A DNA stretch of 33,422 bases from Deltaproteobacteria bacterium (GCA_016218925.1 JACRCR010000115.1:1-33422), one strand, 5' to 3'. Shown: positions 15,741 to 23,562, counted from the stretch's first letter. Numbers and translations: made by a program. The notes: generated from the sequence alone by a model not told the origin.

Positions 15741-17147
15741 ATGTCGACCGCTGCCGCCCAGACCTCGCAGGTTTCGTTCTACGAAAAGCGAGCCACCATC
15801 TACCAGGCGGAGGTCGACGGGTTCTGGCAACGCCTGCGCGCTGCGGCGCTGTTCGTTCTGGCGGGTCTGTACCTGGTGCTGCCGTGGGTGAACTACGGGC
15901 AGCGCCAGGCGGTGTGGTTCGATCTTCCCACGCGCAAGTTCCACCTGTTCGCGCTGACGCTGTGGCCCCAGGATTTCACCCTGCTGGCGTTACTGATGAT
16001 CTCCGGAGCCTTCGGGTTGTTCTTCTTCACCAACCTGGCGGGCCGCCTGTGGTGCGGGTTCGGCTGTCCGCAGACGGTGTGGACCAAGTTCTTCATGTGG
16101 ATCGAGTGGCTCACCGAAGGGGATCGCAACCAGCGCATCCTGCTCGATCGCCGGCCCTGGTCGCTCGACAAGCTCGCTCGCAAGGCCGCCAAGCACGCCG
16201 GCTGGCTGGTCACCTGCGCGGTGGTGGGATTCACCTTCGTCGGCTACTTCGAGCCGATCCGCGATCTGATCCCGCGCGTCGCCGCCGCCAACGTGACCGG
16301 CGCCGAGACCGTGTTCCTGGCGATCGCGTCGCTTGCCCTGTACTTCGATGCCGGCTTCATGCGCGAGCAGATCTGCAAGTACGCGTGTCCCTACGCGCGT
16401 TTCCAGGGCGCGATGTTCGACCGTCACACCTGGACGATCTTCTACGATCCCGGGCGCGGAGAGCCGCGCGGGCATCGCGGTCGCGAAGTCGAACCCGCCA
16501 AAGCGGGGCTCGGCCACTGCATCGACTGCGCGGTGTGCGTGCAGGTCTGTCCCACCGGCATCGACATCCGTGAAGGCACCCAGATCGAATGTATCGGCTG
16601 CGCTGCGTGCATCGACGCCTGCGACGAGGTGATGGACAAGATGTCCTACCCGCGTGGTCTGGTGCGCTACGCCACCGAGGCGATCATCCAGGGGCGATCG
16701 GCCCGCGTGCTGCGTCCGAGGCTGATGGCCTACGGCGCGCTGTTCGTTGCCGTGACGCTGGTCTTCGCCGTCGAGCTGGTACGTCGCGTCCCGCTCCAGC
16801 TCGACGTGCTGCGCGACCGCGCGCGCCTCTACCGCGTGACCAGCGACGGCTCGGTCGAGAACGTCTACACGCTCAAGGTCCTCAACATGGACCAGAAGGA
16901 GCACGTCTACGCGGTAGAGATCGGAACGCCCGAAGCAGGCGGCCCCGGCGCCGGCATCGTTCTGGAAGGAGTCGATCGCGTGAAAGTCGCGGCTGGGGAC
17001 GTGCGCCAACTCTCGGTGCGTCTGCGGGCGCCGGCATCCGAGCCCGCCGTGACTTCCACATCGGTCGATTTTCGGGTGCGGGCTCTGGACGATCCGCGCC
17101 TGGTGGTGACCGAAGACAGCCGCTTCCTGGCGCCGGCGTCGCACTGA
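15741..17147 (+). CDS. ccoG: cbb3 assembly protein CcoG (FixG/RdxA-like), polyferredoxin membrane protein
   Basis: This is an inner-membrane iron-sulfur protein (468 aa) required for cbb3 assembly and linked to copper reduction for the CuB site. About five spans are visible. Cys pairs C105/C109 (CGFGCPQTVW) and C212/C216 (CKYACPYARFQG) lie near membrane segments. The soluble part has two [4Fe-4S] sets, C260-C263-C266-C270 and C284-C287-C290-C294. The last span is MAYGALFVAVTLVFAVELV, and a C-terminal Ig-like FixG domain follows, starting near RARLYRVTSDG. It begins 43 bp after ccoP and ends 12 bp before ccoH. The Shine-Dalgarno before the ATG is poor. Confidence 0.95.
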   Translation: MSTAAAQTSQVSFYEKRATIYQAEVDGFWQRLRAAALFVLAGLYLVLPWVNYGQRQAVWFDLPTRKFHLFALTLWPQDFTLLALLMISGAFGLFFFTNLAGRLWCGFGCPQTVWTKFFMWIEWLTEGDRNQRILLDRRPWSLDKLARKAAKHAGWLVTCAVVGFTFVGYFEPIRDLIPRVAAANVTGAETVFLAIASLALYFDAGFMREQICKYACPYARFQGAMFDRHTWTIFYDPGRGEPRGHRGREVEPAKAGLGHCIDCAVCVQVCPTGIDIREGTQIECIGCAACIDACDEVMDKMSYPRGLVRYATEAIIQGRSARVLRPRLMAYGALFVAVTLVFAVELVRRVPLQLDVLRDRARLYRVTSDGSVENVYTLKVLNMDQKEHVYAVEIGTPEAGGPGAGIVLEGVDRVKVAAGDVRQLSVRLRAPASEPAVTSTSVDFRVRALDDPRLVVTEDSRFLAPASH

Positions 17148-17159
17148 CGGAGCCCGGCC

Positions 17160-17675
17160 GTGAAACCGTGGTACCGGCAGTTCTGGCCCTGGTTCGTGAT
17201 CGCGCTTCCGGCCAGCGCGGTGGTGGCCGGCGTGGCCACGCTGGTGATCGCGCTCGACAACGCCGACTCGGTGGTGAGTGAGGACTGGTACCGGCGCGGA
17301 CAGAGCATCAACCAGGAACTCGCGCGCGATGCCGTCGCAGCCAGCGAGCACATCTCGGCGCTGCTCAGCGTCGGGCCCGACGGTAGTGTCACGGTCGAGG
17401 TCGACGGCGGCGGCGCGCCCGGCGCGGCTCTGAAGCTGGAACTGCATCATCCCACCGATCCAGAACGCGACTCGAGCACCGAACTGCGCAGCGACGGGCG
17501 AGGGCGCTTCGCAGGAAGCATCCGCCGCGCAGTCGAGAGCGCGCCGGGCGGCGCGGCGCCGGTGGTTGCCGGCGGAACCTGGGATGTATCGTTGCAGCCA
17601 CTGGGCGGCGATTGGCGCCTTCATGCGCGGGTATCGTTGCCGGCCGAGGGCGTCCACCTGCGCGCAGGGTCGTGA
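17160..17675 (+). CDS. ccoH: cbb3 assembly protein CcoH (FixH-like)
   Basis: This is a single-span membrane protein (171 aa) needed for cbb3 assembly. It starts with GTG at 17160, with GGAG at 17149-17152 seven bases upstream. The family N-terminus is clear: PWYRQFWPWFVIALPASAVV, then the span through LVIALDNADSVV, then EDWYRRGQSINQELARD. The periplasmic FixH domain follows and ends with the beta-strands GGTWDVSLQPLGGDWRLHAR. The stop overlaps the ccoI start as TGATG. The central part, SDGRGRFAGSIRRAVESAPG, is less conserved. Confidence 0.92.
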   Translation: MKPWYRQFWPWFVIALPASAVVAGVATLVIALDNADSVVSEDWYRRGQSINQELARDAVAASEHISALLSVGPDGSVTVEVDGGGAPGAALKLELHHPTDPERDSSTELRSDGRGRFAGSIRRAVESAPGGAAPVVAGGTWDVSLQPLGGDWRLHARVSLPAEGVHLRAGS

Positions 17676-20272
17676 TGCCTGCCTCAGGGACGACTTCGGC
17701 TTGTTATCACTGCGCTCTGCCGATCCCGGCCGGTTCGACCTTCAGCGTCGAGATCGACGGGCAGGCGCGGCCGATGTGTTGCCCGGGATGCTGCGCCGCG
17801 GCCGAGATGATCATCGGCGGCGGTCTCGGAGACTACTATCGCTACCGCGAGGTGCCCGCTGCGCGCCCGTCGCAAGAGTCGTGGCGAGACCATGACGACC
17901 TGACGCGCTTCGATCGCGACGCTCTGCAACGGCGCTTTGCCAGAAGCGAAACCGGCGGCCTGCTCGGCGCCACGCTCTCGATTGAAGGAATGCGCTGCGC
18001 CGCGTGCGCGTGGCTGCTCGAGCGAGTGCTCGCCGGTGCCGGCGGAGTCGTCTCGATCAGCGTCAACCTATCCAGCGCGCGCGCCGACCTGGTGTGGGAT
18101 CCGCGGGTCGCGAAGATTTCCGATCTGCTCGCGATCGCCGAGCGTGTCGGCTACCGGCTGCGACCCTATCGCCCCGATGAGCAGGAGGCTTCGCGGTGCG
18201 CCGAGCAGCAAGCCGCGCTGGTGCGACTGGGCATCGCCGGACTCGGCATGATGCAGGTGATGATGTTCGCGGTGGGGCTCTACGCCGGCGCGCTGCAGGG
18301 CATCGAGAGCGCCTATCGCGACCTGCTGCGCTGGGTCAGCGTGGTGGTGGCCACGCCGGTGGTGCTGGTAGCGGCGCGCCCGTTCTTCGCGGCGGCGCGG
18401 CGTGATCTGGCAGCGCGGCGCGTAGGCATGGACGTGCCGGTGGCGGCGGCGATCGCGATCGCCTACGGCGCCAGTCTGGTCGCCACGGTCGCGCACATCG
18501 GCGAGGTCTACTTCGAGTCGGTGTGCATGTTCACGTTCTTCCTGACGCTTGGCCGTTACCTCGAAATGCGCGCGCGTCACCGCGGCGCCGCTGCGGTGGA
18601 GGCCACGCTACGACGCAGTCCGGCCACCGCCAACCGCATCGACGGCGCGTCGATGGAAATCGTCGCGGTCGAAGAACTCGTCGCCGGCGACCGCGTGCTG
18701 GTGCGCCCGGGCCAGAGCGTGCCGGCCGACGGTCGCGTGCTCGAAGGCCGCGGCGCGGTGGACGAGTCGATGCTGACCGGCGAGCACTGGCCGCGTCTGA
18801 AGCGGCCTGGCGACAGCGTGGTCGGTGGTTCGCGCAACGGCGACAGCCCGCTGGTCGTCGTGGTCGAGCATACCGGCGCCGATACTGCGCTGGCCGGGAT
18901 CGTGCGACTGCTCGATCGCGCCGGCAGCGAGCGCCCGCGCATCGCAGAGCTGGCCGATCGCGCGGCGGCGCTCTTCGTACCGCGGCTGCTGGTCCTGGCC
19001 GGCGCCACTGCGGCGTGGTGGTGCGCCGTCGATCCGAGCCGCGCGCTGTGGGTGACGCTGTCGGTGCTGGTGGTGACGTGTCCGTGCGCACTCTCGCTGG
19101 CCACACCGGCAGCGCTGACTGCCGCTACCGGCGCGCTGCTCGAACGAGGCTTCCTGGTTACCCGCGCCCACGTGCTCGAAAGCCTGGCCAAAGCCACCGA
19201 CGTGGTGTTCGACAAGACCGGCACGCTCACCCGCGGGCGCTTTCGGATTCTGCGCAAGCGCGCGGTGGCCGATCTCGACCTCGCCACCTGCGAGCGCCTG
19301 GCCGCGATGCTCGAGGCGCGCTCGGAGCATCCGATCGCGCGCGCGTTCGAGCTCGTGGAGGACGGCGATGGCGCCGCCGGCGTGGCGCTCGACGTGGTGG
19401 CCGAGGCCGGCTGCGGCGTCGAAGGATCGATCGACGGCCGTCGCCTGCGCATCGGGCGGCCGAGCTGGGTGATGCAACTGGCGCGCGAGCCCGCGCCGGG
19501 CGACGCGGCGATCGACGTGCCTGGAGAGCAAGCGATTGCAGTGCCGCAGGAGCCGCCCGTCTCGGCACCGGTCATGGCGACCAACCAGACGCCGCACGAG
19601 TCCGACGACGGTGTCAGCTGGGTAGCACTGGGCGACCGGCGCGGAGCGCTGGCCTGGTTCGGACTCGATGATGACGTGCGCGCGGAAGCGGAGCGCAGCC
19701 TCGTCGCGCTCGAAGGTCTCGGCGTTCGCATTCATATCGCCAGTGGCGACGGCGAAGCGGTGGTCGAGGCGCTTGCCGCGAAGCTCGGCGTCGCCAGCGT
19801 CGCTGCACGGGTAACCCCCGCTGCCAAGCTCGACCTGGTGCGCCGCCTGCAACGCGACGGTGGCGTCGTGGTGATGGTCGGCGACGGCGTCAACGACGCG
19901 CCGAGCCTCGGGGGCGCGCAGGTTTCGGTCGCGATGGGAGGCGGAACCGATCTGGCGATGAGTCGTTCGGACGCGGTCTTGTTGCGCGACGATCTGGGGG
20001 CGCTGGTCGATGCTTTCGAGATGGCGCGCCGCACCCGGCGCGTGATCGTGGAGAACCTGGCGTGGGCAGTGCTGTACAACCTGGCTGCGTTGCCGGCGGC
20101 GGCGGCGGGTCTGGTGCCGCCGTACTGGGCGGCGATCGGGATGTCGGCGAGTTCGCTGCTGGTGGTCGGAAATGCGCTGCGCCTCGGGTCCGGACGTGAC
20201 CGGCGCCGGCGCGGCGCGCGCGCCGGTTCCGATTCCGCGTCGTGCGGCGCGGTTGCGGAGCTGCCCGCGTGA
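17675..20272 (+). CDS. ccoI: Copper-translocating P-type ATPase CcoI (FixI-like)
   Basis: This P1B-type ATPase (865 aa) exports copper to the periplasmic side for cbb3 assembly. The N-terminus has the FixI-type Cys cluster CYHCALPIPAG and MCCPGCCAAAEMI, then an HMA domain with GMRCAACAW (C108, C111). ATPase landmarks are the TGEH of the actuator domain (most P-type pumps have TGES), the metal-binding CPC at 469-471, DKTGTLT with the phosphorylated D513, the SEHPIARAF nucleotide-domain motif, and GDGVNDAP near 736-743. A Pro/Ala-rich stretch of about 35 residues (REPAPGDAAIDVPGEQAIAV and onward) lies in the nucleotide-binding domain and looks like a loop insertion. The start overlaps the ccoH stop. 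The length is slightly above the usual 750-830 aa. Confidence 0.95.
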   Translation: MPASGTTSACYHCALPIPAGSTFSVEIDGQARPMCCPGCCAAAEMIIGGGLGDYYRYREVPAARPSQESWRDHDDLTRFDRDALQRRFARSETGGLLGATLSIEGMRCAACAWLLERVLAGAGGVVSISVNLSSARADLVWDPRVAKISDLLAIAERVGYRLRPYRPDEQEASRCAEQQAALVRLGIAGLGMMQVMMFAVGLYAGALQGIESAYRDLLRWVSVVVATPVVLVAARPFFAAARRDLAARRVGMDVPVAAAIAIAYGASLVATVAHIGEVYFESVCMFTFFLTLGRYLEMRARHRGAAAVEATLRRSPATANRIDGASMEIVAVEELVAGDRVLVRPGQSVPADGRVLEGRGAVDESMLTGEHWPRLKRPGDSVVGGSRNGDSPLVVVVEHTGADTALAGIVRLLDRAGSERPRIAELADRAAALFVPRLLVLAGATAAWWCAVDPSRALWVTLSVLVVTCPCALSLATPAALTAATGALLERGFLVTRAHVLESLAKATDVVFDKTGTLTRGRFRILRKRAVADLDLATCERLAAMLEARSEHPIARAFELVEDGDGAAGVALDVVAEAGCGVEGSIDGRRLRIGRPSWVMQLAREPAPGDAAIDVPGEQAIAVPQEPPVSAPVMATNQTPHESDDGVSWVALGDRRGALAWFGLDDDVRAEAERSLVALEGLGVRIHIASGDGEAVVEALAAKLGVASVAARVTPAAKLDLVRRLQRDGGVVVMVGDGVNDAPSLGGAQVSVAMGGGTDLAMSRSDAVLLRDDLGALVDAFEMARRTRRVIVENLAWAVLYNLAALPAAAAGLVPPYWAAIGMSASSLLVVGNALRLGSGRDRRRRGARAGSDSASCGAVAELPA

Positions 20273-20484
20273 GCAGCATCTTCCTGCTGATCCCGCTGGC
20301 GATCGGCATGCTCGCGCTGGCCGCGTACGTGTTCGTGTGGGCGGTGCGCAACGGGCAGTTCGAAGACCTCGACAGTCCCGCCTCGCGTATCCTGTTCGAC
20401 GACGAGGCGCTGCACCCTTCTTCGCGGCGTGAGCGAGTTGCGCCGGCCGCCGAGCCGGCTGCGACTTCGGATGAGCGACGATGA
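20269..20484 (+). CDS. ccoS: cbb3 maturation protein CcoS
   Basis: This is a small single-span protein (71 aa) needed for cofactor insertion into cbb3. The GTG start overlaps the ccoI stop (GTGA at 20269-20272). The protein reads SSIFLLIPLAIGMLALAAYV, then WAVRNGQFEDLDSPASRILFDD, which is the CcoS signature. An upstream ATG at 20242 gives an 80-residue version, but its extra residues lie inside ccoI and do not resemble CcoS. The hydrophilic tail is somewhat long. The stop overlaps the next ATG (ATGA). Confidence 0.92.
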   Translation: MSSIFLLIPLAIGMLALAAYVFVWAVRNGQFEDLDSPASRILFDDEALHPSSRRERVAPAAEPAATSDERR

Positions 20485-21236
20485 CCGGAGTCGGGGCATT
20501 CTCGGCCGGACTGGCCGTTGGGGTGATCGGCAGCGTGCACTGCGTGGCGATGTGCGGTGGCATCGCCAGCGCGCTGGCGATGTCGGCCAGGTCGCAACCC
20601 CGGCGCAGGACCACGATCGAACTCGTGCGGCACCTTCTGTACGGCTTCGGGCGCGTCAGCAGCTACGCGTTGGCCGGTGCCATCGCCGGCGCGTTCGGAT
20701 CGGCGGCGGCCGCGGTGCTGGGACCGGCGGGGACTTCATCGCTGCGCGCGCTGGCGGCCGCGCTGATCGTAGCACTGGGTCTCTACCTCGGCGGATGGTG
20801 GAGCGGATTGGCCGAGATCGAACGGGCCGGCGCCGCGCTGTGGCGTCGTATCGCGCCGATCACGCGCGCACTTCGCCCGCGCACGTCGATGCCCGGCGCG
20901 TTCGTGTTGGGGATGTTGTGGGGCTGGCTGCCGTGCGGTCTGGTCTACAGCGCGCTCGCGTTGGCGGCTACCGCCGGCGGCGCGGCCTCCGGCGCCGCGC
21001 TGATGATCGGGTTCGGTGCCGGTACGGTGCCGGCGGTGCTGGCGACCGGTCTTGCCGCGGCTCGCATCGGTGCGGTGCTGCGCGCCTCGGCGTCGCGCCA
21101 GGTTGCCGGTGCGATGGTGGTAGCGTTCGGGGTCTGGACACTGGCCGGCGCCGGACTGCTACCGCTGCCGGGAACTCGAGGCGCGAGCGAGCACTGCGCG
21201 GGCCATTCCGACTCCGCGGTTTCCGAGCAGCAGTAG
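20481..21236 (+). CDS. TauE/SafE-like (DsbD_2) membrane protein linked to cbb3
   Basis: This is a six-span inner-membrane protein (251 aa) of the COG2836 type, often encoded after ccoS. The hallmark Cys/His motif GSVHCVAMCGGIASALAM in the first helix and WGWLPCGLVYSALALA in the fourth suggest thiol or metal handling, and in this context copper delivery for the oxidase is the likeliest role. The family is annotated as a sulfite exporter, but no sulfur gene is nearby. The start overlaps the ccoS stop (ATGA at 20481-20484). The C-terminus, HCAGHSDSAVSEQQ, has a His/Cys pair that could bind metal. It is the last gene of the cbb3 run. Confidence 0.85.
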   Translation: MTGVGAFSAGLAVGVIGSVHCVAMCGGIASALAMSARSQPRRRTTIELVRHLLYGFGRVSSYALAGAIAGAFGSAAAAVLGPAGTSSLRALAAALIVALGLYLGGWWSGLAEIERAGAALWRRIAPITRALRPRTSMPGAFVLGMLWGWLPCGLVYSALALAATAGGAASGAALMIGFGAGTVPAVLATGLAAARIGAVLRASASRQVAGAMVVAFGVWTLAGAGLLPLPGTRGASEHCAGHSDSAVSEQQ

Positions 21237-21260
21237 CTGCGGCGAGCCGCGCGACTCAGG

Positions 21261-21279
21261 CGCGCACGCGGTCCGTGCG
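21261..21279. terminator. Hairpin between the cbb3 operon and the convergent HiPIP gene
   Basis: GCGCACG (21261-21267) pairs with CGTGCGC (21273-21279) around a five-base loop. It lies in the 66-bp gap between convergent genes. There is no T-tract, so this is only a candidate for bidirectional termination. Confidence 0.4.
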
Positions 21280-21302
21280 CCGGGCCGTATGCGCGCATCA
21301 GA

Positions 21303-21665
21303 TCAGGCCGCTTTGGGCGCCCACGCGTTGCACCAGCCGCCCTTTGCTACGGCCTTGCCGGGGAACATCGTGCACGGCGCGAACTCGTCGCCTTCCTTGC
21401 CCTGGAACAGCGCGCAGCTATGGCAGAACTGTTTGGCGCCTGCCTCGCCGGCACGCTTGGGGAACTTGGCGACGTCGACCGTGGCTGCGTCGGCCTTGAA
21501 TCCGAGCGCCTGAGCGACCGGATCGGCCTCGTCAACTTTCGGTAGGTCGGCTTGCGCCGTGGCCGAACGTGCGGTGAGCAACGAGGCTGCCACCGGTGCG
21601 GCGACCAGAGCGGTCAAGCCGAAGCCGAGGAACTTGCGACGGGATACGTTGTCAGTGCTTTTCAT
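21303..21665 (-). CDS. High-potential iron-sulfur protein (HiPIP), Tat-exported, soluble
   Basis: This is a periplasmic one-electron carrier (120 aa) with a single high-potential [4Fe-4S] cluster. The N-terminus has a twin-arginine signal (VSRRKFLGFG) and a hydrophobic stretch ending near ATAQA. The cluster ligands are C81, C84, C98 and C112 (C-x2-C-x13-C-x13-C) in KQFCHSCALFQG, FAPCTMFPGK and GGWCNAWAP, the classic HiPIP pattern. The protein is paralogous to the gene at 23194-23562 and is very similar from KRAGE to the end. Unlike that paralogue it has no lipobox Cys. HiPIPs are known donors to cytochrome c oxidases and photosynthetic reaction centres; next to a cbb3 operon, donation to the oxidase is the natural hypothesis. 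The gene is divergent from the cytochrome c'-like gene. Confidence 0.93.
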   Translation of the reverse strand: MKSTDNVSRRKFLGFGLTALVAAPVAASLLTARSATAQADLPKVDEADPVAQALGFKADAATVDVAKFPKRAGEAGAKQFCHSCALFQGKEGDEFAPCTMFPGKAVAKGGWCNAWAPKAA

Positions 21666-21763
21666 GGCGGCTCTCGATTACACCGCGCGGCGGCGAAGGT
21701 CGAACGGCCGCAAACGTCGCGTGGCCACACAGTCTCGCCCCCCCGTTTCCGGCGCTCGGAGCG

Positions 21764-21792
21764 TTGCGAAACCACGCACAACGGGGTTAAAG
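21764..21792 (+). promoter_or_regulatory. Candidate sigma-70-like promoter for the cytochrome c'-like gene
   Basis: TTGCGA (21764-21769) and TTAAAG (21787-21792) are separated by 17 bases, 63 bp before the ATG. The -35 matches 4 of 6 and the -10 matches 3 of 6 consensus bases, so the call is weak. It lies in the 190-bp divergent region shared with the first HiPIP. Confidence 0.3.
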
Positions 21793-21855
21793 TTCGCCCC
21801 GCCGCCGCAGACTCCAGCGACTGCGAGCGAGAAACGGCTCCGGGGAAACAACAGA

Positions 21856-22326
21856 ATGCGCGCTTTCAACAAGATGGTGATGGGGATCGTGCTGCTGGCA
21901 ATTCCGCTCAGCGGTCAAGCCGGCGAGCAGCCACCCGCGGCGCAGGGTCCGGACTCGCGCTATCCTGTCCAGGTCACCCCCGAGGAGGCGGTGCGTCAGA
22001 AGGGCGAGATGCGGAACAATCTGGTTGCGCTGCGCAATACCCTCGTGGCGCTGGCGGACAAAGACTTCGCTGCCGTTGAAGTGTCGCTGCGCAAGCTCGC
22101 GCACGAAGGGCCGGTGGCCGCGCGGCCGGGGGTTTCGACGACCATCTTCCGAGACCTCGAGCGCGGATTCGAGGGCAGCGTCGACAAGACCGTCGAAGCC
22201 GTGCGCAGCCACGACGTCGACGTGATCCTGCGCTCGCTCGGCGACACGATGGCGTATTGCCAGGCCTGCCACATGGCGTTCCGCCAGTCGGTGGAAGCGA
22301 AGTACGGGGCTGCACCGCAACAATAG
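21856..22326 (+). CDS. Cytochrome c'-like (c556-type) periplasmic monohaem protein
   Basis: The protein is 156 aa with a signal peptide (MRAFNKMVMGIVLLAIPLSG, cleavage near QAG/E) and a helical body. A single haem site, CQACH (C135, C138, H139), lies near the C-terminus, as in the four-helix-bundle cytochromes c' and c556. The surrounding AYCQACHMAFRQSVEAKYG is typical of the last helix. The N-terminal helix segment EEAVRQKGEMRNNLVAL also fits. The ATG at 21856 was chosen because it gives the signal peptide; a frame open to 21559 continues upstream but reads through the HiPIP gene's opposite strand. These cytochromes bind NO or CO or shuttle electrons. Which applies here cannot be seen, but the neighbours are redox carriers. 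The next gene starts 48 bp downstream on the same strand. Confidence 0.85.
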   Translation: MRAFNKMVMGIVLLAIPLSGQAGEQPPAAQGPDSRYPVQVTPEEAVRQKGEMRNNLVALRNTLVALADKDFAAVEVSLRKLAHEGPVAARPGVSTTIFRDLERGFEGSVDKTVEAVRSHDVDVILRSLGDTMAYCQACHMAFRQSVEAKYGAAPQQ

Positions 22327-22374
22327 GGCGCTTGGCGCCGCCGTAGCTCGATCGCGCACTTCGGAGTCGACGGT

Positions 22375-23163
22375 ATGCTCGGCCTGCTGTCGCGACGCCC
22401 GCCCGGTCGGCGGTTCCGCACCGGGCGATCGAGCGTGACGGCCGGCGTTGTCGCGCTGGCGATCGCCTGCCTGGCCGCGGGACTGTGCGGGTGCTCGTGG
22501 AGTGAAAATCACGACGCGGAGATAAAGGCGGCCGAAGCCGGCTACGGGCCGCTCTACGAACATTACGCGGCGATGGCGATTGCGGATATGGCGGTCGAAC
22601 CCGGCGCGCTCGAGATCGGCGCGCGCATTTTCGCCGCCACCTGCGCGCGGTGTCACGGCGCCGGCGGGCGCGGCACCATCGGAATCCCCGACCTCACCGA
22701 CCAGGATTGGCTGTTTGCAGGTACCCCCGAGGGAATCGAGGCCACGATTCTCAGTGGTCGCATCGCGATGATGCCGGCGCTGGCCGCGAGCATCGGTGGC
22801 GAAGAGGGGATCGCCGCGATGGTTGCCTACGTGCGCAGCCTTGGCGGGCACGACGCCGATCCCGGAGCCGTCGAGCAGGGCAGGGCGCGTTTCGCGAGCG
22901 TGTGCGCGGTCTGCCACGGCGCCGACGCCAAGGGCAACAAAGTCCTGGGAGCGCCTGATCTGACCGACGACATCTGGCTGTTCGCAGGCACGCCGGAGTT
23001 CATTGCCGACGGCCTGCGCAGTGGTCGCAGCTCGCAGATGCCGGGCCACGCCGGCCTGCTCGGCGAGCGTCAGGTCCATCTGGTGGCCGCCTATGTATAC
23101 AGCTTGTCGCTACTCCGTTCCGACCGGGCCGCGCGCGACGCCGGCAACCGACCCGGTGGGTAG
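22375..23163 (+). CDS. Dihaem cytochrome c, CcoP paralogue without membrane spans, probable lipoprotein
   Basis: The protein is 262 aa. After a signal sequence (VTAGVVALAIACLAAGL) comes LCGC, an acceptable though not classic lipobox with acceptor C40. From KAAEAGYGPLYEHYAAMAI the protein follows CcoP closely: haem sites CARCH (90-94) and CAVCH (177-181), IPDLTDQDWLFAG, MMPALAASIGGEEGIAAMVA, KGNKVLGAPDLTDDIWLFAG and VHLVAAYVYSLS. By eye the dihaem part is about 60 percent identical to ccoP at 14723-15697. The two transmembrane helices and the NPLPRWW linker of CcoP are absent. It is probably a periplasmic carrier that docks on the oxidase or replaces CcoP as electron entry. The ATG at 22375 is preceded by GGAG. 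It is convergent with the second HiPIP gene. Confidence 0.88.
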   Translation: MLGLLSRRPPGRRFRTGRSSVTAGVVALAIACLAAGLCGCSWSENHDAEIKAAEAGYGPLYEHYAAMAIADMAVEPGALEIGARIFAATCARCHGAGGRGTIGIPDLTDQDWLFAGTPEGIEATILSGRIAMMPALAASIGGEEGIAAMVAYVRSLGGHDADPGAVEQGRARFASVCAVCHGADAKGNKVLGAPDLTDDIWLFAGTPEFIADGLRSGRSSQMPGHAGLLGERQVHLVAAYVYSLSLLRSDRAARDAGNRPGG

Positions 23164-23193
23164 CTGCGCTGCGCCAGGATCGTCGCGAACGCG

Positions 23194-23562
23194 CTACGAC
23201 GGTCTTGGCGCCCAGGCGTTGCACCAGCCGCCGCGCGGCACCGCTTTGCCCGGGAACATCGTGCAGGCCGCGAACTCGGCTTCGGGTTTGCCCAGGTACA
23301 GCGAGCAACTGTAGCAGAACTGCCTGGCTCCCCCTTCGCCGGCGCGCTTGGGGAACCTGGCCGTGTCGACGGTGGCGGCGTCGTTCTTGAAACCGATCGC
23401 CTTGGCGATCGGATCGTTCTCGTCGACCTTGGTCGTTGGCACGCCCTGCTGGGCCGGGCCAGCGCACGCGCTCAGCAGCGAGGCCGCCAGCGGCGAGGCC
23501 GCCAGCGCGGCGATGCCGAAGCCGATGAAGTCGCGGCGAGATACGGTGTCGGGATTGCTCAT
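23194..23562 (-). CDS. High-potential iron-sulfur protein (HiPIP), Tat-exported, probable lipoprotein
   Basis: The protein is 122 aa and the second HiPIP of the cluster. It has a twin-arginine signal (VSRRDFIGFG) and, after the hydrophobic stretch, LLSAC with C33 in a good lipobox (LSAC), suggesting a Tat-exported lipoprotein. The cluster ligands are C83, C86, C100 and C114 in RQFCYSCSLYLG, FAACTMFPGK and GGWCNAWAP, with the same spacing as the first HiPIP. The two proteins align end to end. The gene lies 30 bp from the convergent dihaem cytochrome gene. The expected role is one-electron transfer in the periplasm, here tethered to a membrane. Confidence 0.92.
   Translation of the reverse strand: MSNPDTVSRRDFIGFGIAALAASPLAASLLSACAGPAQQGVPTTKVDENDPIAKAIGFKNDAATVDTARFPKRAGEGGARQFCYSCSLYLGKPEAEFAACTMFPGKAVPRGGWCNAWAPRPS

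Noticed and set aside
15990-17657. 555-codon minus-strand frame opposite ccoG and ccoH
   Set aside because: It is a shadow of the cbb3 assembly genes, with no signal or domain.
18608-20614. 668-codon minus-strand frame opposite ccoI
   Set aside because: It is a shadow of the copper ATPase, Arg/Ala-rich, with no motif.
20481-21236. Assignment as a true sulfite exporter
   Set aside because: The family name is generic; the Cys/His motif and the position after ccoS point to metal or thiol handling for the oxidase.
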